Shown piece by piece: positions 58,336-64,000 of a stretch of DNA of 64,000 bases; the first letter of the stretch is position 1; each line of letters begins with the position of its first letter. The position numbers and the translations under genes are program-made. Origin of the DNA: Verrucomicrobiota bacterium (GTDB taxonomy: Bacteria > Verrucomicrobiota > Verrucomicrobiia > Limisphaerales > VHDF01). The stretch spans positions 1 through 64,000 of the forward strand of contig VHDF01000018.1 of the NCBI GenBank assembly GCA_016871495.1, written 5' to 3'. The notes under the pieces are model-generated. The model worked only from the letters and a program-made list of their open reading frames with translations, was not told the DNA's origin and searched no databases.

Positions 58336-58718
58336 GAGGGCGAAGATTCCGTCGTTTCTTTCCCGGACGGGAGATTCGGCCGCAATTCCGGCCGGCCCAA
58401 AGCCTCGACGATTTCCTGGGCGGGTTGCACACGCATGTTCAAGACTTCAACACGGTCCGAGGTCAGCGGCGCGCCCGCGGAAGCAAAAAGCCACTTCACG
58501 GCCCTGGGAAAACAGGCGGCAATCCGGACACCCCCGCCATTCGGATCCGCCAGTCTTTGCAGGGCGCCATCCTTGCGCGCCGACATTTCACACAAGTCCG
58601 CCACCGCCTCAAACGCCGCCCCGCCGGAACAAAGGTGCCTCAACACGGCTTCCTTCGTCTCCCGCGGAACCACCTGGGCGTAGTTGCAATGACAGTAGAG
58701 AATGCGCGGCGCACTCAT
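58332..58718 (-). CDS. Small HdrA-N-like cysteine protein
   Basis: This 128-residue protein begins SAPRILYCHCNYAQVVPRET and contains C9, C11, C30, C43 and C69. The CHC start, the ADLCEMSARKD segment and RIAACFPRAVKWLF resemble the N-terminal domain of heterodisulfide reductase HdrA (CHCGxN...C...AACSPR), which binds an Fe-S cluster. Here the domain stands alone without the FAD domain. It overlaps the ferredoxin gene by four bases, which implies a direct partnership. The assignment is from pattern recall and is tentative. It could be a cluster-binding adaptor or electron entry point. Confidence 0.6.
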   Translation of the reverse strand: MSAPRILYCHCNYAQVVPRETKEAVLRHLCSGGAAFEAVADLCEMSARKDGALQRLADPNGGGVRIAACFPRAVKWLFASAGAPLTSDRVEVLNMRVQPAQEIVEALGRPELRPNLPSGKETTESSPS

Positions 58719-58807
58719 GGCGAGTTTCTTCTTAAGACAAGATGGCCACCGGGATCCATGTGCGTCTCAAAGCTCGTGCTGGAATTCATATCGGGCCGGG
58801 TTCTCCC

Positions 58808-60001
58808 CTAATCCTCCAACCCCGCCATCCGATGGGTCGGCGTCGGACGGCCCGGACGGAATCGCTCCAGATGTTCCACCCTCATCACGAGGCCCGCCTC
58901 GCTCGCCTCAACCACCCGTGCTCGCACCGTGCTCTGAAGCGCCTCGGCCAAAAGCTCGGGATCTCCCTCGGCCCGCAAATTGAAGGTCAGCTGGCCCGCC
59001 CTGATGGACTCGGGCAATGCCTGGCCTAACTCCGGCACGAAATCGTTTCGCACCACGTTCACAATGCCGAGATCGCCCAACCCGTCACGCGATTCGAGCG
59101 TGATCTTGCAATGAGCGATCTCCAGCCCTCGAGAGGCCAACCATTGCCTCACCCCCTCCGCCAGCTCCCTCAACAGTTGGTTGCCGTCGAAAACACCTGA
59201 CGCCCCTTGACTCTCCACACTCAACGTCGCATTCAGCCACCCCAGCAACGCCTCCCCCTCCGCGTAAACATCGTAATCCACAGGCATAGCCTTCCACCGT
59301 CCGGCTTCTCCCCGCCGCAGGTGATCGAACCATGCGTCCAGTCCCGAACCTTCCCTCGCCGAGACCTGGAAAACGGTGGATTTGGGATGCCTTTCCTGCA
59401 GCGCGTCGCTTAAACGCCGCAATCGCTCGGGAGACAACAGCTCCCGCTTGTTGATCACAATGAGTTCCGCTTCCTCCAACTGCTTGCGGTAAATGTAGAG
59501 AACTTTCTCCGAAAAACTGGAACCGGATTCCAGTCCCAACACGCGTTCAGCCCGGATGGGGTCCACCACGACACTCAAGGGGGCCACCACGAAACGGTCC
59601 CCATAGATCCGCCGCAACGGATAGCTCACCGTCGCCACCAAATCCGTGCAACTGCCGACCGGTTCGGCGAGAATGAACTCGGGCCGAGTCTCCGCCGTCA
59701 ATTGCCTGGCCGCGTCCGTCAGAGAATCGAATCGGCAACAGAAACATCCGCCGGCAATTTCCGCGGTTGAAAAACCCCGCTGCCGGAACCACGCCGTGTC
59801 GACGAGCTCGCTCGCCTGATCATTCGTGATCAAACCTGTCCTTCGCCCTTCGTCACGCAACCGCTCCCCCAACCGCATCATGCAGGTCGTCTTCCCCGCC
59901 CCGAGAAAACCGCCGATCATTACGTAGCGAGCCATCGAATCGCCCAAGTCGGGGACAGCCGGCGCTCGCGTCGTCGCAGGTGCGGAGGAGGAATCGTTCA
60001 T
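58808..60001 (-). CDS. CobW/G3E family GTPase
   Basis: This 397-residue protein has Walker A GGFLGAGKTTC (lysine 37), the metal-chelation motif AGGCFCCRFD (C-x-C-C type), the Walker B-like ILAEPVGSCTD and VINKREL in place of NKxD. The C-terminal domain is COG0523-like. Such GTPases insert or carry metal ions (zinc, cobalt, nickel, iron) for enzymes. Start ATG 60001 overlaps the stop of the GcvH-like gene (ATGA). In this operon it may metallate or activate one of the Fe-S or lipoyl partners. Its target is not known. Confidence 0.92.
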   Translation of the reverse strand: MNDSSSAPATTRAPAVPDLGDSMARYVMIGGFLGAGKTTCMMRLGERLRDEGRRTGLITNDQASELVDTAWFRQRGFSTAEIAGGCFCCRFDSLTDAARQLTAETRPEFILAEPVGSCTDLVATVSYPLRRIYGDRFVVAPLSVVVDPIRAERVLGLESGSSFSEKVLYIYRKQLEEAELIVINKRELLSPERLRRLSDALQERHPKSTVFQVSAREGSGLDAWFDHLRRGEAGRWKAMPVDYDVYAEGEALLGWLNATLSVESQGASGVFDGNQLLRELAEGVRQWLASRGLEIAHCKITLESRDGLGDLGIVNVVRNDFVPELGQALPESIRAGQLTFNLRAEGDPELLAEALQSTVRARVVEASEAGLVMRVEHLERFRPGRPTPTHRMAGLED

Positions 60002-60474
60002 GCGCTGGGATCGGAGTGCTTTTGCTGGGCAAGGATGCGGTCGATCGTGCTGTCGAGCAAGGCCCGATATGCCATCACGTCCAGACTCTTCTCTCCAGGC
60101 TCGCCCTGCACTTCGTACAACCACCCTTCCGTGTAGTTGCTTTCGTGAACCAGAGCGGACTTCTTCGCCAAGGCGGGGTTCATTCCCAGAAAAAGTCCGG
60201 CCGCCGGACAATACAAATCCGAAATCGCCTTGAATCCCTCGACCCATCCCACGATCTTCCCGGGCTGCACGGGCTCGCCTGCCCCGATTTCCAACCCGAC
60301 ATCCACGGTTTCACCCAGCATCCGCACCGCAAACTTGGTCAATCCAACCCTGACCACGCCCTCCGGCATCCTGGACATCCACGCGTGCGCCGGCGTGTAA
60401 AGGTAATCGACAGGCAAATGCGTGACGAACGTCGACCGCTTGTAAAAAACGGTTTTGAGTGGCGGCCTGGACAT
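59998..60474 (-). CDS. GcvH-like lipoyl carrier protein
   Basis: This 158-residue protein resembles the glycine cleavage H protein: YTPAHAWM, VRVGLTKFAVRMLGETVDV and VGWVEGFKAISDLYCPAAG, where lysine 82 is the expected lipoylation site. An N-terminal extension (VFYKRSTFVTHLPVDYL) and a long C-terminus differ from standard GcvH. No gcvT, gcvP or other glycine-cleavage gene is in the window. It overlaps the stop of the glycosyltransferase gene by one base and the start of the CobW gene by four. Family members outside glycine cleavage include lipoyl proteins of the sulfur-oxidising sHdr system, which makes the HdrA-like neighbour notable. Confidence 0.88.
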   Translation of the reverse strand: MSRPPLKTVFYKRSTFVTHLPVDYLYTPAHAWMSRMPEGVVRVGLTKFAVRMLGETVDVGLEIGAGEPVQPGKIVGWVEGFKAISDLYCPAAGLFLGMNPALAKKSALVHESNYTEGWLYEVQGEPGEKSLDVMAYRALLDSTIDRILAQQKHSDPSA

Positions 60475-63014
60475 CAGCCCTGCCCTCCGGCTTGGGATTT
60501 CTTGTTCTGCGCCACCAGGCTCTCCTCCTCGGCCACCTTGTCGAGGAAGACCGCGAAAATCCGTTGCAATCGCTGGCGTTGCTGGTTGAGCCACCAAACC
60601 AGAAACGGCAGTCCCGCCAGAACCAGCCAAACCCACGGCCAGCGACGCGCCAACACACCGGCCACCACCAAACACCCGCCCGCCGCCACGGCGACGATCA
60701 ACCTCGCCGTCAACGTCGGCACCACCTGCAATCGACATCGCAAGACTCGCCTGTTGCCGTGGCGCGATTCCATCACGGTGGTCAGCCGCAACCGGCCCAA
60801 CCGATCGCCCTGGGCTTCCAGGTCATAATCACTCCACCCGGTGTCCGTGCGAATCCGCCAACCCTCCTGCTCAAGCCTCGACGTCAGCCTCCCAAGAAAA
60901 CCCACCCGGTCAAAATCATTTGCGGAATGATAGCAAACTTCGTCCAACCCCGGCTCCGCCTGCCCGCGCGCCATGCTCTCAAAACTGTCCACCGCGCTCG
61001 GAGGCAGTCTTTGCTGAAGGTCGAGCCGGCCGCGATATCGCGCCCACCCTCGCACGATCGGCTGCAACAGGTAGAGGAGAGCAATGAGTGGACGGGACCA
61101 TAATCGCCTTCGGGAACGAGGGACAGCCGCCTGCGCCCCGGCCACCACACACAACACCCCCACCATCACCAGATTGGTCACCGCCACCGGCCACAGGAAC
61201 GGCAACGGAAATGAAACCACGACGAGCGGCAAGCTCACCAGCGCGTGATACTCGATGCTGGTGAACATCAGGAACAAACCGGACGGCCCAGGCCTGTAAA
61301 TAGCCTGGAACATCCCCGTTCCAAACAGTCCATGATAAATCATGGCCGGTCGAAACAGCAGGCTCAGCTTCGCCGGCGAGTAAATCGTGCCCCGCCACAA
61401 ATGACCCCCGATGGCATTGAAGTATTCCGGATGCCGATGAACGAGCAAGGCCTCCGCCTCTCCATATCCCCGCTGCTGCCGCAAATACTCCCCCACCGTG
61501 GAACGCCGATAATGCCAGACGAAACCGCCGGGACTGAACCCGATGCGGAATCCACGCTGCTGCAAACGCCAGCACAAATCCACGTCATCCCCCGCTTTCC
61601 GAAACACCGGGTCGAAACCTCCCACCTCCAGCAAAGCCCAACGGTAAAAAACCATGTTGCAGCCGGGGATATGCTCCGCCTCCCGATCGGTCAGCATCAC
61701 GTGCGCGGGCCCGCCCGGCGAAACCATGACCGCCGCGGCCACCCACGAATCATCGGGCGGCAGGAAATTATGCCCACCCATGCCGGTAAAATCCCCCCGC
61801 AACAAATCCCCCACCACAAAATGCAGCCAATCCTCATCCGCCCGGCAATCCGCGTCCGTAAAGGCGACAAGCTCACCCTGGGCCGCGGCGATCCCCGTGT
61901 TCCGCGCCGCCGATAATCCGCGATTTTCAGCGTGAGGAACATAACGCACGTCCGGAAACTCTGTGGCAATCCGCGCGGTCTCGTCACGCGATCCGTCATC
62001 GACCAGGATCACCTCGTAATCCGGGTAATGCAGCTTCCGCAGCGACGCCAGACACGCCCTCAGCGTCGCCGCCCCTTGATAACTGGCCACCACGACGGAC
62101 ACCTTCGGGCTGCGCGGCAAAGGAAACCTGGGCGCCAGGCCGAACGACCTCGTCACCGCGCCAAAGGCCGGCTTCAGCTCGCGATTCGACCGGGTCAGCC
62201 CAAAGGCCCAGTCCGCCACTTCCACCCCATCCTTGTGCCATTCATCCGTGAAACTGAAAACAATCACGCCCGCCGTGCCCGCGCGGAACGCGGCCTCCAC
62301 CTGCCAACTCAGGATCTCCGCCTGGGCATCCTCCCCCTCCCGAATGCTGTCGATCCCGATTTCCCCAAGCAACAGAGGACGCGCGTCCGCCAGCATCTGC
62401 AACCGGCCGACATAAGCCTCCCAGGACCGCTGGTGATGGAGATAAAGATTGAAGCAGCGAAAATCCGCGCCGCCCGGCGAAAGAAACTCGGTCGTGGGGA
62501 AATTGCCGAACGTGCAGAGTGCTTCCGGATCCACGCGCTTGATCTCGTCGATCAATTCGTCGATGAACCGCTCCACGGCGCGCTGCCCGCTCCACCGCAC
62601 GATGTCCGCCGGGATTTCGTTCACCACGCTGAAGGCAAACACCGCGTGATGGCGGGCACACTGTTCCGCCGCCCGCCGGGCAGCCTCGCGCGCCTCCCGT
62701 TGCAACCTCGGGTCATCGAGGAAACACGCCTCCTTGTTCCAGGGAATGTCGATGAGCAGCCGAAACCCTTGCGTCTCCGCCAAATCGAGGAACCACCGCG
62801 GCGGCACATGATAAACCCGCAGCACATTCGCTCCCAGCCGCCGCAACCCTTCGAAATCGCGCCGCGCCTCCTCCGGCTCGGGAAAAGGCTGGCCGGATCC
62901 ATTCGGGCGAAAGGGCCCGTAGGTGACCCCCTTGACGAAGAACTTCGCGGGCCCCACGCGGAACCCCTTCCCATCCACCGTCACACGGGGAGGCCGGGCA
63001 GGACCGAAGCTCAT
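60474..63014 (-). CDS. Glycoside hydrolase-like / GT2 glycosyltransferase fusion, membrane-bound
   Basis: This 846-residue protein begins with a TIM-barrel region of the GH2/GH5 type (residues about 15-290): GVTYGPFRPNG, LLIDIPWNKEACF, VVNEIPADIV with a candidate acid/base E133 and LLLGEIGIDS with a candidate nucleophile E218. Residues about 303-560 are a GT2 domain (VSVVVASYQGAATLRACLAS, VILVDDGSRDETA, FTDADCRADEDW, GDDVDLCWRLQQRGF). Hydrophobic helices near 590-630, 640-655 and 765-810 follow. It opens the cluster and overlaps the GcvH-like gene. The enzyme could build or remodel a lipid-linked or surface glycan. The substrate is unknown. Confidence 0.9.
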   Translation of the reverse strand: MSFGPARPPRVTVDGKGFRVGPAKFFVKGVTYGPFRPNGSGQPFPEPEEARRDFEGLRRLGANVLRVYHVPPRWFLDLAETQGFRLLIDIPWNKEACFLDDPRLQREAREAARRAAEQCARHHAVFAFSVVNEIPADIVRWSGQRAVERFIDELIDEIKRVDPEALCTFGNFPTTEFLSPGGADFRCFNLYLHHQRSWEAYVGRLQMLADARPLLLGEIGIDSIREGEDAQAEILSWQVEAAFRAGTAGVIVFSFTDEWHKDGVEVADWAFGLTRSNRELKPAFGAVTRSFGLAPRFPLPRSPKVSVVVASYQGAATLRACLASLRKLHYPDYEVILVDDGSRDETARIATEFPDVRYVPHAENRGLSAARNTGIAAAQGELVAFTDADCRADEDWLHFVVGDLLRGDFTGMGGHNFLPPDDSWVAAAVMVSPGGPAHVMLTDREAEHIPGCNMVFYRWALLEVGGFDPVFRKAGDDVDLCWRLQQRGFRIGFSPGGFVWHYRRSTVGEYLRQQRGYGEAEALLVHRHPEYFNAIGGHLWRGTIYSPAKLSLLFRPAMIYHGLFGTGMFQAIYRPGPSGLFLMFTSIEYHALVSLPLVVVSFPLPFLWPVAVTNLVMVGVLCVVAGAQAAVPRSRRRLWSRPLIALLYLLQPIVRGWARYRGRLDLQQRLPPSAVDSFESMARGQAEPGLDEVCYHSANDFDRVGFLGRLTSRLEQEGWRIRTDTGWSDYDLEAQGDRLGRLRLTTVMESRHGNRRVLRCRLQVVPTLTARLIVAVAAGGCLVVAGVLARRWPWVWLVLAGLPFLVWWLNQQRQRLQRIFAVFLDKVAEEESLVAQNKKSQAGGQG

Positions 63015-63067
63015 GAATTCCTAGACGCCTGAAAGGCGGCGCGTCATCGAGGGTTCCTGAAAGAATT

Positions 63068-64000
63068 TCAAACGTTGAACTTGAACAGCAGCACGTCGCC
63101 GTCACGAACGACGTATTCCTTGCCTTCCATGCGATAAAGCCCCTTCTCGCGCGCCGCCGCCACCGAGCCGCACTGGACCAAGTCCTCGTAAGCTACCGTC
63201 TCGGCTTTGATGAAGCCGCGCTCGAAATCGCTATGAATCACCCCCGCCGCCTTGGGCGCCGTGTCCCCGGCGTGAATGGTCCACGCGCGCACTTCTTTCT
63301 CGCCCGCGGTGAAATAGGTCCGCAGTCCCAACAGATGATACGTGGCGCGAATCAACGCGCCCACCCCCGACTCCGCCACTCCCAGCTCCCGCAGGAAAGC
63401 CTGCGCTTCCTCCTCGGAAAGATCGACCAGGTCGCTCTCGATCTGGGCGCTGATCACGACCGTTTCGCAACTGTGATGCGCGGCCGCGTAAGCTTTGACT
63501 TTCTGGACATGCGCCATGCCATCAGCCTGAGCCAGCTCCGATTCTTTGACATTCGCCGCAAAGATCGTCGGCTTGTCGGTCAACAGGTAAAACCCGCGCG
63601 CGATCGCCTTCTCCTCCGGTGCAAGGTCGAGCGTGATCGCCGGCTTGCCCGCGTCCAGATGCGGCTCGACCTTCTTCAACACCGCCTCCTCCGCCAGAGC
63701 GATTTTGTCCCCCCGTTTCGCGTCCTTCGCCCCTTTCTCAATCCGCTTCTTGACCGCGTCCAGATCGGCCATGACCAACTCGGTGGTGATCGTCTCGATG
63801 TCCCGCACGGGATCCACCGAACCCGCCACGTGATGGATATCGCCGTCCTCGAAGCAACGCACCACCTGCACGATGGCATCGACTTCGCGAATGTGGCTGA
63901 GGAATTTGTTGCCCAAGCCCTCGCCCTGGGAAGCCCCGCGGACCAGCCCGGCAATATCCACGAACTCGACCGCCGCCGGGATGAGGGTGGAGGTCTTGGC
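63068..64000 (-). CDS. ychF: Redox-regulated ATPase YchF, N-terminus outside window
   Basis: The frame is open to base 64000, so the N-terminal G domain start is missing; about 310 residues are visible. The sequence starts [20 protein letters not shown], with the Walker B-like [20 protein letters not shown] after it, then [20 protein letters not shown], typical of YchF/OLA1. The C-terminal TGS-like domain has [40 protein letters not shown] and [13 protein letters not shown], the conserved end. YchF binds ATP rather than GTP, associates with ribosomes and is linked to stress responses. It lies 53 bases downstream of the start of the glycosyltransferase gene, transcribed in the same direction. 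Confidence 0.96.
   Translation of the reverse strand, partial: AKTSTLIPAAVEFVDIAGLVRGASQGEGLGNKFLSHIREVDAIVQVVRCFEDGDIHHVAGSVDPVRDIETITTELVMADLDAVKKRIEKGAKDAKRGDKIALAEEAVLKKVEPHLDAGKPAITLDLAPEEKAIARGFYLLTDKPTIFAANVKESELAQADGMAHVQKVKAYAAAHHSCETVVISAQIESDLVDLSEEEAQAFLRELGVAESGVGALIRATYHLLGLRTYFTAGEKEVRAWTIHAGDTAPKAAGVIHSDFERGFIKAETVAYEDLVQCGSVAAAREKGLYRMEGKEYVVRDGDVLLFKFNV

Noticed and set aside
57043-58683. A 546-codon open frame on the plus strand across the radical SAM and ferredoxin genes
   Set aside because: The opposite strand carries three motif-rich genes with tidy overlaps. The plus translation has no motif.
58332-60474. The sHdr sulfur-oxidation system
   Set aside because: There is a lipoyl protein and an HdrA-N-like protein but no HdrB, HdrC, complete HdrA, rhodanese or TusA gene in the window.
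59998-60474. Standard glycine cleavage H protein
   Set aside because: No gcvT, gcvP or lpd lies nearby, and the N-terminal extension is atypical. The operon partners are redox and GTPase proteins.
61932-63032. A 366-codon open frame on the plus strand opposite the glycosyltransferase
   Set aside because: Its translation is Arg/Pro/His rich with no motif. The minus-strand GH/GT2 fusion is strongly supported.
1-64000. CRISPR array, rRNA or tRNA genes
   Set aside because: I saw no regularly spaced short repeats and no recognisable rRNA or tRNA sequence, though short tRNAs could be missed by eye.

Overview
This window is GC-rich, gene-dense bacterial chromosome, most likely from a member of the Verrucomicrobiota (a Pedosphaera/Limisphaerales-like lineage). 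This is an inference from gene content: PSD1 proteins (DUF1549/DUF1553) and a DUF1501 partner, PVC-type membrane-bound dehydrogenase/cytochrome c proteins, isolated pseudopilin-like genes with a [13 protein letters not shown] start, a TIGR04073 exosortase-associated lipoprotein, DUF1080 and DUF2961 carbohydrate proteins, delta-60 repeat proteins, and many short dispersed repeats. I saw no rRNA, tRNA, CRISPR array, intact transposase or phage gene.

Layout. 1-7304: a 5'-truncated PSD1 gene, its DUF1501 partner, a secreted esterase and a DUF2961 protein. 7305-9369: debris (an hsdR 3' remnant, a 110-bp repeat, a pseudopilin gene, a 214-bp repeat). 9370-16357: ygiQ, a TIGR04073 lipoprotein, a terminator directly abutting ispE, an SDR with a zinc ribbon, and purEK on the minus strand. 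16429-24194: a second copy of the 110-bp repeat next to a second pseudopilin gene, then uxaE, an aldo/keto reductase, a LysE exporter, a PVC cytochrome and a uronate-dehydrogenase-like enzyme. 24238-33543: a phosphoesterase, a TIM-barrel sugar isomerase, an SGNH hydrolase, a DUF5069 protein, a methyltransferase, uvrA and a nucleotidyltransferase-like gene, the last two each broken by one extra base in a homopolymer. 33600-37215: DUF1080, Gfo/Idh/MocA and EamA genes in one apparent operon. 37216-39191: repeats, an RHS remnant and a methyltransferase with an in-frame stop. 39467-46088: a PVC cytochrome divergent from a second PSD1 gene, then ruvB. 46112-49994: a TatT-DctP-DctQM TRAP transporter operon on the minus strand. 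50131-53950: gnd and a frameshifted delta-60 repeat protein. 54238-63014: a seven-gene minus-strand cluster. 63068-64000: the C-terminal part of ychF.

Function. Much of the window fits uptake and oxidation of plant-type sugars and uronates: tagaturonate epimerase, uronate-dehydrogenase-like and aldo/keto enzymes, TRAP uptake, DUF1080 and Gfo/Idh proteins, 6-phosphogluconate dehydrogenase, and periplasmic cytochrome/PSD1 proteins. The most unusual part is the minus-strand cluster at 54238-63014. In transcription order it encodes a glycoside-hydrolase-like/GT2 fusion, a GcvH-like lipoyl protein, a CobW-type GTPase, a small HdrA-N-like cysteine protein, a two-[4Fe-4S] ferredoxin, a radical SAM enzyme and a DUF116-polyprenyl synthetase fusion, mostly with overlapping or near-overlapping genes. 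I know of no described pathway with this composition, and it is my main candidate for a new system.

Limits. All assignments come from reading the sequence and recalling families. No database search was run, start codons are often uncertain, and I called no promoters.
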